Positions 16,878 to 25,748 are shown, counted from the first letter of the stretch. The stretch is DNA of 64,000 nt from Salinimonas profundi (GCF_014750655.1 NZ_JABBXD010000001.1:295102-359101), one strand, 5' to 3'. Numbers and translations are program-made. The notes: generated by a model not told the origin, from the sequence alone.

Positions 16878-17354
16878 ATGTTCACACGCCCGCTTTCTAA
16901 GAAGGTTTACGCATTACTTCTGATAGTCATTTCATTGTCGTTTGCAGTCCGTGCTGAACAACAGGGTGTCACATTGACTAAACATGGTGCAGGAACACTG
17001 TATGTTCAGGCAACATTGGATGATTTTTTAAGTACATCTTTTTTAGTGGATACAGGTTCAGGCCTTGTCACTTTGAATAAAAAGACGTTTTCTGAGTTGG
17101 CGAAAAAAGGCAATGTCACATCATCAGGGTATATTGCTGCGCGCATGGCAAATGGTCAGATTCAAAAGTTGCAGCGATTCAGTGTGGGCTCGATAAATAT
17201 TGGCGGCAATTGTGACCTTGGACCGGTAGAGATTGCAGTTATTCCTCAGGGAGCGAACATTCTCGGCATCAATGCATTATTAAAAGCGGCGCCGTTCACT
17301 ATCAGTGAAAGTGCGTTGACGCTAAGCGGATGCTTAGTTAAGGAGTCAGTTTAA
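16878..17354 (+). CDS. Exported retropepsin-like aspartic protease domain protein
   Basis: A single aspartic-protease domain of the retroviral/TIGR02281 kind: FLVDTGSGLVTL has the catalytic Asp58-Thr-Gly, and ILGINALL resembles the second hydrophobic-Gly flap motif. One domain means it should act as a dimer. ATG 16878 gives a clean signal peptide with cleavage after AVRA and a 158-residue product; the frame is open from ATG 16824, which would add 18 hydrophobic residues. Neither start has a good ribosome binding site. Two Cys (in GGNCDLG and LSGC) could pair in the periplasm. It could be a protease or an inactive fold. Confidence 0.72.
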   Translation: MFTRPLSKKVYALLLIVISLSFAVRAEQQGVTLTKHGAGTLYVQATLDDFLSTSFLVDTGSGLVTLNKKTFSELAKKGNVTSSGYIAARMANGQIQKLQRFSVGSINIGGNCDLGPVEIAVIPQGANILGINALLKAAPFTISESALTLSGCLVKESV

Positions 17355-17608
17355 AACGTCGCAAAATGCGTATTATCCACGGTTAATCTGTCAGCGCCTG
17401 AACAATCAAAAGGAGGATGCGTTTTTTGTTCGCATTAGTTTATTCCATGCGCCATATATAACACTATCGTAGTCTCATCGTAAGCCGGCCACAGTTCCCT
17501 CATTCAAAAACGTATAAAAGTTCAGACGGTCTTAAAAATTTGATCAAAAACTTCCTGCCGCCGTGCATGTACACTCAGGTATGTCACTGGAACGACCTGG
17601 TTATACTT

Positions 17609-20600
17609 ATGTCTGTCAATGTTCGGCTATCCATGCCTGCTTTTTTGTTTTGTGTATTTTGTCTACTGGCACCTTCACACGCCTGGGCGGTGGCAGCTCA
17701 GGTGCAAGCTATGCCTGCGACTGTGTTTGCCATCGGGTTCTGGAGTCTGGTGAGTGTGACAGTGCTTTTTATCATATTATTTATCGCCAAGATTATTGCT
17801 AATAAACGGTTAAAGCGCGTCAACCACACAAGTCAGGCTGAAATAAATACGCTGATTTCGCGCAGTGATAATTTGCCAACAGGCATTATTTATCTGGATG
17901 AGTCGCAATTAATTTCGGGAGTAAATCGCACTGCCGCTGCTGTTTTAGGACAAAAGCCAGACTTACTGGCAGGCAAGGCGATAACCGATGTGTTGCCAGA
18001 GAGTATTCGTGCATCGCTAAACGCCGCGTTAGCGTCTGATTGGGAGCAGATACTGGTCTGTAGACTTCCCGCACGCGACCGCTATTTTCGTATCCGCGTG
18101 ATCCCCAATATGCCAGATACCACGGACTGTAATGGTCAACTGGTGATTGAAGATGTGGATCAGTACGAGTACAAGCTTAGCAATGCTGCAGCGATGCAGG
18201 CTCATCAGTATGCGTTGTGGAATCAACCAAGACTGGGGCTGCTGCAATTACGTCCTGCCACCGGCGATTTAATTGTAAACGACAGCCTGGCTGCATGGTT
18301 ACAGCAGTCACCGCAAGAGATAGAAAGCATCGAATCTTTATTTTCGGATAAGAGTAAGAACGCTGTCGTACAGCTGTTGTCGCGAGCCGCAGAAGGCCAC
18401 AGTGATAGCATTGACGTTGATATAATAACCGCAGATAAGTCTGTACCGGTTACACTGCATGTCAGTGCCGTCGACTATACGCTGGAAGATGACCCCCTTA
18501 TTCATCTAACTTTTATCAATCGTCAGGCAGAGTGCGAATTTGCAAAACAGGCCGCAGCGCACAAACGTCATTTCCAGTCATTAAGTGCGATGGTGCCTCA
18601 TGGTGTTTATCTGCTGGATAACGAACTGACTATTGAGCATTACAACCGTGAGTTTACCAAGACATTTGATATTGAGTCAGGTGTTGTCAAAGGCCAGAAA
18701 ATTACTGAACTTACCGGGTTAAGTGACACAATTAAAAAGCTGCACAGCACCCTGCAGGGCACGATGCTGAAACAGGAAGTTGTCACTGTGCAAAGCCCGC
18801 AAAATGAAACCCGGACACTGAAGCTGTTTTTGCAACCGGTCAGTGAAAATAATCAGCGTACCGCTGTATTAGTTGTGGCGCAGGATATGACAGCGCAGAT
18901 AGCGCTTGAAGATGAACGTAATCATGCCAGACAGCGCTTATTAAGTTTCATGGACCAGGCGCCCATGGGTATTGTGATGTTTGATGAGCATGACATTATC
19001 AGAGAAAGCAATCATACCACCTCCAGACAGCTGGGTCTGTCAGGCGATGAACTGCGCGGTAAATCGTTTTACGATTTGTTTTCCCATACTGAGGATGCTG
19101 GAAAAGCCGCCAAAAAGCTCAAGCGTCATGACCGTTTTGTAGAACTCCCTGCGCGCCTTAATGGCGCATTGAAACCGGTTTGCGCGACGCTGCACGCCAG
19201 CAAAATCAGTGAGATCCCCCAGGAGTTTGTCTGCTGGATAGGTGGCAGAGAGGAGCAGGAATTTCTTAACACCCGGTTTGAAAAGCTGATTAAATACGCC
19301 AGTGTCCCGGTGGGTATACTCTCAGATGACGGGTTTTCTCATCTGAATTCCGCCGCGTGTGCTTTCTTCGGGTTGGATGACGAAGACGAGTTGCTGGGTA
19401 AAAGCCCTGATTTCAGGCCGCTTAATGTCAGTGATGCCGATAGCACGTTGATTGCAGAGAAACTGGAGCAGGCCAAATCACAAGGGCAGGTACTAACGTT
19501 CAACTGGCAGCATGTACACAATGGCGAAGAATTACCCTGTGAAGTCACACTCATCCCGATCCATCGCGACGGTGAGCTTCAATCCGTTATCTGTATCTGG
19601 GTCGATTTGCGTGCCATTGAGCAATCAAATGCAGCCCGAATGGAAGCTATACGTTTAAGAGAAGCGGCACAGCGTGAAGTGGAAAAGAAAGAACAAATGC
19701 TGGCGACCAGTGAAGATAAGCTGTTGCGTCAGTCTGCCACGCTGGCAGAGACCGAGCAGTCACTGGCTTCTACTGCAAAGCGTCTGAACAGGGCTGAAGA
19801 GGACCTTTCTGAAAAACTTGAAACCATTTCAGATCTTCAGCAAGCACACAAAGACATCAGTGAGCACCTTGCCAGTCTGCAAAATGACTACGCCAGTAAC
19901 CGCGCTCTACTGGCTGAAAGTCAGCAAATCAATACCGAGCTAGAGGAGCAGCTAAGTCGTTCCAGTGCAAAGGTCGGAAGTCTGGAACAGCAGCGCAGTC
20001 AGATAGCTGACGCACTGCAATACAGCGAGAAAAAATATCGTCAGGCGCAGGCACAACTTGATGAAAGCCGGAAAGAAACCGACCGCCTTAAGGATGAACA
20101 ACAAGCGCAACAACGCGAAGTGCAGCAGTATGTTGAGCAGATTGACTCCCTGAAATCTTCTATACAAGAGAAAGATCATGAACTGACTGCAGTAGGCAGT
20201 AAGATTCAAACATTACAGTCTCAGTTAGTCAGCTCAGGCCAGACATCAGAAAAACTGCGTGAGCAGCTGTTAAATCAACGCAAGGCCAGTGAAGAAGCAG
20301 AAAAGCAACGTCGACAGATCGAACTGGCTTGTCAGGCGGCCGAGGCAGAGCTAGCCGCAAAAGCCAGAAATATCGACCATCTACAGCATGAAATGGACAT
20401 GCTCGAAAAAATGTCGCAGCAGGAAAAAGGGGACATGGAAGCCTATGCCCGTCAGCTTCAGCAGGAACTGGAGCAGAAACAGTCCCAACTAAGCCAGACC
20501 GAATCTGCGCTGGTGGATATTCGCGCGCAGGCCGAAGCGGATCGGGAGGAAAAAGCCAGACAACAGGATACATTGGCTCGTCTGCAACTTGAGATGCAAG

Positions 20601-22552
20601 AAGCAGAGGCTCAGGCGCGCATACGTCAGGAAGAGATGGCAAAACTGAACCAGACCCGTGAAGAAGAGCAGGCCCGCCTGCAGGAAGCATTAGATGCCAA
20701 ACACGCCTTACTGACCGACACTGCGCAAAGTCTGGAAGAAGCCAAGAAACAAAATGAAGCTGCGGCGCAGGAAAAAGCACGACAGCAGGAGATTGTCAGT
20801 AAGTTGCAGGAAGATATGCAGCAGACGCGAGCGGAAGCGGAAAGCAATCAACAGAAACTGGCAGAGCTTAATGCTGAGCGGATGGAAGAGCACGCAAGGC
20901 TACAGGAAGATTTGAAAGCTAAGCAGCAACAGCTTCAGGAAGCAAAAGCCACGCTGCAGGATAATCAGCAGCGTACTGAGTCCGATAAAGCCGAACGGGT
21001 GAAGCAACAAGCTGTTTTTGAAAAATTAAAATCAGAGCTTTCATCCATGGAGTCTCGTTCTGCGGAGCAGCAGGCCGCCATTGAGCAGACTGAGAAAGAT
21101 CGTCAGCATGAGCAGGAAGAGATGGAAAAAGCGCTTGCTGCCCGTCAGGCCCAGTTAGACGAAACTAAAGCGGAGCTGCTGGCGCGCCAAAAACAAATGG
21201 ATGAGGAGAAACATGCACGTGAGGCCCAGCATTCACTGCTGGAGCAGCTGCAACGTGAGATGGCAGAGATGCAGGCGCAGGCACAGGAACAAAAAGAGGT
21301 AATGGCGTCCAGCGAAAAAGCGCGTCAGGAAGAACAGGCGCGTCTCACCCGGGAGTTACAAACTAAGCAGGAGCAGCTTAGCGCGGCACAAAGCGAACTT
21401 GAAGCCCGACAACAGCAAATGGAAGATGAAAAGCTGGCCCGAGAAGAGCAACAGGCGATGTTGGAGCAGCTTAAAGCAGAACTTGAGGATGTTGCCCAGC
21501 GCGCGTCTAAGCAACAGGAAATGATGAGTGGCAGCGACGAGCAGTGGCGCAAGCATCATGAGGAAATCGAGGCACAAAAAAAACAGCTTCAGCAGGCACT
21601 GAGTCAGGCTGAGAACCAGAATAGCGCGATGCAGTCACAACTCGAGCAGAGTCGCGAAGCACTGACGCAGGCTAACTCAAAGGTCTCAAAAACTCAGAGT
21701 GAAGAGCAAAAACTGCAGGCAGAACTGGACGCAGCCAGAGACAAAGCGAACGCCCTGAATGAGAAGCTTCGCCAACAGGAAGCCCAGGAAGCGGAACTGA
21801 AATCGCAGGTAGAGCAACAGCAATCAGCCCTTGGGGAGCGCGAGCAGAGTATCAACGAGTTAAAATCCAGCCAGCAGGCATTGACGGAAAAGCTCGCCGC
21901 GGTAGAAAAAGAATATGCACAAACCAAAGCGTCATTGAAGCAACAGGACTCTAGTCAGAGCGAACTGAGTGATTCATTACGACAGCTGGAAGAAGAGTTA
22001 AATCAAAGCAAAGCCCAGCTTACCGGTAAAGAAGAAGCCCTTGAGAAAGCGCAGGCCAGGTTAAAGGAGAGTGAAAGCAAACTGGCCGAACAGGAAAAAG
22101 CGCTCATAGATGCGCAAAAAGCAGAGTTACAATCTGCTCAGGATAATACCGGTAACGACGCACCTGCGACGCGGGAGGTGCCCGACTTTGCTAAAGAGCC
22201 GGTTCCTGACGATCCGCACGTGTGGTTCGATTTACTGCCATATCTGCAACAAAACGAGCAAGTAGGCTCATTGGCGCAATCGCTGACGTCCTTAATGGAC
22301 ACCATGAGTGACGCGGTTAAGGATATTGATGAGGCAGTAGCAGAAGATAGGCATGGCAAAATACTTCTGACCAGCAGAAACCTGGTGAAGCTGTTACGGA
22401 CTATTCATTCCGAGCCGCTAAATGATATGGCAGAAAGATTTGAAACAGACCTTGAATACAATAATGTCGATAACATTTCAATATTCTGGCCCATCGCGCG
22501 TCAGAACCTGATGAAAACCCAGCGGGTAATCTACTCACACCTGTATCAGTAA
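17609..22552 (+). CDS. Giant membrane protein: five PAS-like domains, long coiled coil, degenerate Hpt-like end
   Basis: About 1,647 residues. Signal-like segment 1-28 and a membrane helix about 36-63 precede roughly five PAS-like domains (residues about 80-660), for example FMDQAPMGIVMFDEHDI and LIKYASVPVGILSDDG. An uninterrupted Gln/Glu/Lys/Ala coiled coil follows (about 668-1510), then a 110-residue C-terminal domain. That domain aligns with a histidine phosphotransfer helix (SRNLVKLLRTIHSEPLNDMA), but the position of the phospho-His is Arg. No kinase, GGDEF, EAL or methyl-accepting module is visible. The frame is open from TTG 17540; ATG 17609 is preferred for the signal segment, though it has no strong ribosome binding site. 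It could be a sensory scaffold or cell-structure protein. Confidence 0.75.
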   Translation: MSVNVRLSMPAFLFCVFCLLAPSHAWAVAAQVQAMPATVFAIGFWSLVSVTVLFIILFIAKIIANKRLKRVNHTSQAEINTLISRSDNLPTGIIYLDESQLISGVNRTAAAVLGQKPDLLAGKAITDVLPESIRASLNAALASDWEQILVCRLPARDRYFRIRVIPNMPDTTDCNGQLVIEDVDQYEYKLSNAAAMQAHQYALWNQPRLGLLQLRPATGDLIVNDSLAAWLQQSPQEIESIESLFSDKSKNAVVQLLSRAAEGHSDSIDVDIITADKSVPVTLHVSAVDYTLEDDPLIHLTFINRQAECEFAKQAAAHKRHFQSLSAMVPHGVYLLDNELTIEHYNREFTKTFDIESGVVKGQKITELTGLSDTIKKLHSTLQGTMLKQEVVTVQSPQNETRTLKLFLQPVSENNQRTAVLVVAQDMTAQIALEDERNHARQRLLSFMDQAPMGIVMFDEHDIIRESNHTTSRQLGLSGDELRGKSFYDLFSHTEDAGKAAKKLKRHDRFVELPARLNGALKPVCATLHASKISEIPQEFVCWIGGREEQEFLNTRFEKLIKYASVPVGILSDDGFSHLNSAACAFFGLDDEDELLGKSPDFRPLNVSDADSTLIAEKLEQAKSQGQVLTFNWQHVHNGEELPCEVTLIPIHRDGELQSVICIWVDLRAIEQSNAARMEAIRLREAAQREVEKKEQMLATSEDKLLRQSATLAETEQSLASTAKRLNRAEEDLSEKLETISDLQQAHKDISEHLASLQNDYASNRALLAESQQINTELEEQLSRSSAKVGSLEQQRSQIADALQYSEKKYRQAQAQLDESRKETDRLKDEQQAQQREVQQYVEQIDSLKSSIQEKDHELTAVGSKIQTLQSQLVSSGQTSEKLREQLLNQRKASEEAEKQRRQIELACQAAEAELAAKARNIDHLQHEMDMLEKMSQQEKGDMEAYARQLQQELEQKQSQLSQTESALVDIRAQAEADREEKARQQDTLARLQLEMQEAEAQARIRQEEMAKLNQTREEEQARLQEALDAKHALLTDTAQSLEEAKKQNEAAAQEKARQQEIVSKLQEDMQQTRAEAESNQQKLAELNAERMEEHARLQEDLKAKQQQLQEAKATLQDNQQRTESDKAERVKQQAVFEKLKSELSSMESRSAEQQAAIEQTEKDRQHEQEEMEKALAARQAQLDETKAELLARQKQMDEEKHAREAQHSLLEQLQREMAEMQAQAQEQKEVMASSEKARQEEQARLTRELQTKQEQLSAAQSELEARQQQMEDEKLAREEQQAMLEQLKAELEDVAQRASKQQEMMSGSDEQWRKHHEEIEAQKKQLQQALSQAENQNSAMQSQLEQSREALTQANSKVSKTQSEEQKLQAELDAARDKANALNEKLRQQEAQEAELKSQVEQQQSALGEREQSINELKSSQQALTEKLAAVEKEYAQTKASLKQQDSSQSELSDSLRQLEEELNQSKAQLTGKEEALEKAQARLKESESKLAEQEKALIDAQKAELQSAQDNTGNDAPATREVPDFAKEPVPDDPHVWFDLLPYLQQNEQVGSLAQSLTSLMDTMSDAVKDIDEAVAEDRHGKILLTSRNLVKLLRTIHSEPLNDMAERFETDLEYNNVDNISIFWPIARQNLMKTQRVIYSHLYQ

Positions 22553-22565
22553 ATACTTTTCAGGA

Positions 22566-22596
22566 AGTGTGCATGCCAGGCGATGGTATGCACACT
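22566..22596 (+). terminator. Strong hairpin after the PAS/coiled-coil gene
   Basis: AGTGTGCATGCC, 7-base loop, GGTATGCACACT (one G-T pair). It has no T-run, so it is a possible but atypical terminator between converging genes. Confidence 0.4.
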
Positions 22597-22721
22597 CAGT
22601 GCTTATTCTATAGATTGCTATCGGGATCGGTGCAACCGGTTAATTAGTAATGTATTACACGCTTACCATCAGGGATAAGGCAAGCGGGACGTTCAGCGAG
22701 ACAAATAGTAAACTTACAGGA

Positions 22722-23561
22722 TCAATAAGAAACAGTCAGTTCGTACCCGGCGTACTTACGCATATTAATCACTCTGTTGCCATCCAGCAGCCAGTATTGG
22801 CCCTTAATTCCCTGCAGCGTTCCGGAAAAGGATGGCGTTTTGTCCAGGTTGATCGATTTGATCTTATCCGGATATGCCGTCACCGGATAATCGATGTCCA
22901 CGGCAGATGAGTCCGTTTCAGAAATTGCCTGTAAGCCCTTTTCCTCGCGTAGCTTATCAAGCTCTGGCTGAAGTTCCGCCAGCAGGCGCTGCTTTTCTGC
23001 TTCAAGATCCTGTTTATCCGGCGCGCCTTTGAGCATGGTTCGCCAATTTGTCTTATCCGCTATATGCGCTTTGAACAGGGTTTCTACCTGTCCGCTGGTC
23101 AGGCGGTCAGGCACTCGCAGCATAACCAGTGCCTGACTGGCGCCCTGATCCATCCAGCGGCTAGAGATACTGTCTTTCACATGTCGGGTAATACCTACCT
23201 TTAAGTTGCCGGTATTTGCCAGATAGACAAAATGATCACTCATACAGTGCGCTTCCCCCCATTCTGGCTCACGGCAGGTTCCTTCGTGATAGTGACACTT
23301 CTCTGGTTTGATAATACAGCTGTCACATTGCGCCAGTGTAATCAGGCAGCGGTAACAATAACCCTGATTAAAGCTCTTTTTAGTTTTACTGCCACAGTGA
23401 ACACAATGAATCAGCCCGGAGTGACTGACCTCCACCTCACTACCAATCAGTGCGTTCATCTCCACAAGCTGGTCACCCACCGGCAGAGAATATTGTACGG
23501 TGTTATCATCTGGCGTGGCGCTGACGCGCATCTTTGCGATATTTCCGGTTAACGAAGGCAT
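22722..23561 (-). CDS. DUF2797 zinc-binding protein
   Basis: A 279-residue cytoplasmic protein. The first 100 residues carry many Cys/His in pairs (HCVHCG, GYCYRC, QCDSC, CHYHEGTC), probably binding more than one zinc. After these, DHFVYLANTGNLKVGITR resembles the start of a GIY-YIG-like core. A charged helix and a C-terminal beta part (GIKGQYWLLD) complete the typical DUF2797 plan, as I remember it. ATG 23561 is one base from the ansA stop codon, so the two are coupled. Function unknown; a nucleic-acid-related role is a guess. Confidence 0.8.
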   Translation of the reverse strand: MPSLTGNIAKMRVSATPDDNTVQYSLPVGDQLVEMNALIGSEVEVSHSGLIHCVHCGSKTKKSFNQGYCYRCLITLAQCDSCIIKPEKCHYHEGTCREPEWGEAHCMSDHFVYLANTGNLKVGITRHVKDSISSRWMDQGASQALVMLRVPDRLTSGQVETLFKAHIADKTNWRTMLKGAPDKQDLEAEKQRLLAELQPELDKLREEKGLQAISETDSSAVDIDYPVTAYPDKIKSINLDKTPSFSGTLQGIKGQYWLLDGNRVINMRKYAGYELTVSY

Positions 23562-23562
23562 A

Positions 23563-24570
23563 TTACTGACTTAATTCTCCACGTAGGTTTTCAGATAGCA
23601 TCTTTGTGAGCTGTTCAAAGGGTAACGACTTGGATAACAGATAGTGAAGCTTAGCAAGCGCGGCTTCTGGTGTCATGTCACTGCCCGGTAAGACACCGGC
23701 TTCAGCCAGACCATGACCGGTAGCATAGCCACCCATATTTACCCTGCCGCGCATACACTGAGTACAATTGAGAACCGGGATTTGCTTGTCACGGGCATGT
23801 CGAAGCTGCTCCAGCAACGCCGGGTGCTGGGGCGCGTTCCCCACACCGTAGCTCAATAAAATCAGTGCATTGACAGGCTGCTGCAATGTGTTTTTGATGA
23901 CTTCATGAGAGATCCCAGGGTATAAGCTTACCAGGCCTATCGGTTGTGCCACGACCTGACTGACAACAAGTTTAGAGGGTGGGGCGGTCGCCAGAGTGCC
24001 GGCATTCAGCCGGATATTGATCCCCGCTTCAAGCAGAGGAGGGAAGTTAGGCGAATCAAAGGCATTAAAGCCATCGGCGTCGACTTTTCTGCTGCGATTA
24101 CCCCGCAACAGGCGGTTGTTAAAGAACAACCCGACTTCAGCAATCGGATAATTTGCCGCAATGAACAGCGCATTAAGTAAGTTAACCTGACCGTCGGAGC
24201 GCAGCTCTGCCAGCGGTATCTGAGAACCGGTGACGATAACCGGTTTTCCCAAATCTTCAAGCATAAAACTCAACGCGGATGCGGTGTACGCCATGGTGTC
24301 GGTACCATGCAAAATGATAAAGCCATCATAATCGTCGTAATTATGTGCGATGTCATCGGCGATACGTTGCCAGTCGGAAGGATTCATATCTGACGAATCG
24401 ATCAGGTTATCGTACTCGTGCAGGGTAAAACGGGGCATCTCTTCGCGATGAAACTCCGGCATTTTCTTCAGTGTTTCGCCAAGAAAGCCTGCCGCCGGCA
24501 CGTATCCCTGAGACGATGGTTTCATACCAATCGTGCCGCCCGTATAGGCAATATAAATATGTTTTTTCAT
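23563..24570 (-). CDS. ansA: Type I (cytoplasmic) L-asparaginase
   Basis: Hydrolyses asparagine to aspartate and ammonia in the cytoplasm. With ATG 24570 the product is 335 residues, close to E. coli AnsA (338). The N-terminal catalytic motif AYTGGTIGM holds the nucleophile Thr, and LHGTDTMAYTASALSFML holds the second Thr-Asp pair; no signal peptide is present, which separates it from type II. The frame is open to 24633, but AGGGTGAAC just before ATG 24570 supports the shorter form. It is co-transcribed with the downstream DUF2797 gene. Confidence 0.95.
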   Translation of the reverse strand: MKKHIYIAYTGGTIGMKPSSQGYVPAAGFLGETLKKMPEFHREEMPRFTLHEYDNLIDSSDMNPSDWQRIADDIAHNYDDYDGFIILHGTDTMAYTASALSFMLEDLGKPVIVTGSQIPLAELRSDGQVNLLNALFIAANYPIAEVGLFFNNRLLRGNRSRKVDADGFNAFDSPNFPPLLEAGINIRLNAGTLATAPPSKLVVSQVVAQPIGLVSLYPGISHEVIKNTLQQPVNALILLSYGVGNAPQHPALLEQLRHARDKQIPVLNCTQCMRGRVNMGGYATGHGLAEAGVLPGSDMTPEAALAKLHYLLSKSLPFEQLTKMLSENLRGELSQ

Positions 24571-24672
24571 GTTCACCCTGGATGGAATAACAGCCATGAA
24601 TGCGACGCAGTGAAACCGTTGCGCTAATGGCACGTTATGGCACTAGTCAATGATAGTTAATGAAATTTTTGT

Positions 24673-24700
24673 TTGCGCCTGTGCTTATGGGAGGCATAAT
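24673..24700 (+). promoter_or_regulatory. Possible promoter of the borosin-like operon
   Basis: TTGCGC (24673-24678), 16-base spacer, CATAAT (24695-24700), about 40 bases before the methyltransferase ATG. Call by consensus only. Confidence 0.35.
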
Positions 24701-24739
24701 AACACTCATTGGATAAAGAGGTAAAAGGATGCACCTTTA

Positions 24740-25522
24740 ATGGGCAGTTTGGTTTGTGTAGGACCGGGTATGATTGTTGGTGCGCATTTATCAGCACGGT
24801 GCCGCAGCCATATCGTCAATGCCGATATCATTTTTAGCAGTTGCCATCCACTGATGGAGGACTGGCTTAAAACCCTCAATAATAACTATCATTCATTGCA
24901 GCCGCTTTACGGCGAAAATAAAAACCGCCGGATTACCTATCAACAAATGGTTACGCGAATGATCTCAGCGGTGCGAGAGGGCAAGCGCGTTGTAGGCGTA
25001 TTCTACGGCCACCCCGGCGTGTTCGCCCAAGTGCCTCACCAGGCGATTGCACAGGCTCGTGAAGAAGGTTTTACCGCTTCGATGGAGCCCGGAATATCTG
25101 CCGAGGATTGCCTTTACGCAGACCTGGGAATCGATCCCGGTGCCTATGGTTGCCAGCATATGGAAACCACGCAGTTTATGATTTATCAGCGGGTGCTGGA
25201 CACCTGCGGTTATGTCATTTTGTGGCAAGTGGCGCTGGCGGGCGATATCAGCCTGTCCAAACGAATGAGCAGCAGCGCTGAAAGAAAAGTATTAGTTAAA
25301 CTACTGATGAATTTTTACCCATCAGATCATTCTGTTACATTGTATGAATGCCCGACGCTGATTACTGACACTTTTCGGGCTGAAACCATACCACTGGAAA
25401 AATTGACAGAGGCTAAACTGTCACAGGTGACGACGCTGGTGATCCCTCCGGCCAACCGACTAAAAAAGAATGAAGTCGTAAGCGCTGAATTAGCCGCTAT
25501 TTCTGAGTACACCGGAGACTAA
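24740..25522 (+). CDS. Borosin-type peptide backbone N-methyltransferase (OphMA/SonM-like, split form)
   Basis: A 260-residue SAM-dependent enzyme of the tetrapyrrole-methylase fold with the specific signature of borosin alpha-N-methyltransferases. SAM-site turn CVGPG (6-10); the catalytic stretch KNRRITYQQM (61-70), in which Arg63 and Tyr67 align with the OphMA active-site Arg72/Tyr76 and Tyr57 with Tyr66; FYGHPGVF (88-95); and the block MEPGISAEDCLYADLGIDP (115-133). These are nearly identical to fungal omphalotin synthase OphMA and to Shewanella SonM as I remember them. Unlike OphMA it carries no precursor at its C-terminus, so it is the split bacterial form. It would methylate backbone amides of a separate precursor; the 72-residue gene two bases downstream is the obvious candidate. 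Confidence 0.87.
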   Translation: MGSLVCVGPGMIVGAHLSARCRSHIVNADIIFSSCHPLMEDWLKTLNNNYHSLQPLYGENKNRRITYQQMVTRMISAVREGKRVVGVFYGHPGVFAQVPHQAIAQAREEGFTASMEPGISAEDCLYADLGIDPGAYGCQHMETTQFMIYQRVLDTCGYVILWQVALAGDISLSKRMSSSAERKVLVKLLMNFYPSDHSVTLYECPTLITDTFRAETIPLEKLTEAKLSQVTTLVIPPANRLKKNEVVSAELAAISEYTGD

Positions 25523-25524
25523 AT

Positions 25525-25743
25525 ATGAACGCAGCAGAGCTTTGTGCAATGTTGGGCGAAAACACTGAAATGGACATCGCCAACTTAAGCAAATCACAAC
25601 AAGCAGCCATCGAACAATGGAAAGCCCAGGCAGAGATAATGAATGCCTCTCTGTCTGTCGCAGAGCCTACCGACCCGTCAGACCCCGTGCCGGATCCGGT
25701 TCCGGAACCTGATGACTACCCAAAGGATCCTGAGTTTTTCTGA
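25525..25743 (+). CDS. Candidate split-borosin precursor peptide (72 aa, Pro/acid tail)
   Basis: A 72-residue protein starting two bases after the methyltransferase stop, with GGAG as ribosome binding site. Residues 1-45 are helical (AELCAMLGENTEM, then ANLSKSQQAAIEQWKAQAEI) and faintly resemble the borosin-binding domain of SonA, which has an LGQDAQLMED segment and a GLTDEQINAV segment, but it is shorter. Residues 47-72 are nine Pro and nine acidic residues with a DPVPDPVPEP run, ending EFF. It sits exactly where a split-borosin precursor should be. The tail is unlike known hydrophobic cores, and Pro nitrogens cannot be methylated, so it may instead be an accessory or binding protein. Confidence 0.65.
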   Translation: MNAAELCAMLGENTEMDIANLSKSQQAAIEQWKAQAEIMNASLSVAEPTDPSDPVPDPVPEPDDYPKDPEFF

Positions 25744-25748
25744 CGTTC

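Noticed and set aside
20229-20780. 183-codon minus-strand ORF
   Set aside because: It is antisense to the Gln/Glu-rich coiled coil; the low-complexity codons of that gene make long open frames on the other strand. It has no start signals or recognisable domain.
19617-22150. Coiled-coil repeats as tandem DNA repeats or a mobile element
   Set aside because: The repetitiveness is at the protein heptad level; DNA copies are too divergent for a recent repeat, and no flanking repeats or transposase are present.
24740-25522. Ordinary uroporphyrinogen-III/precorrin methyltransferase
   Set aside because: The fold is shared, but the KNRRxTYxQM and SAEDCLYADLGIDP blocks belong to the borosin branch, and no haem or cobalamin genes are nearby.
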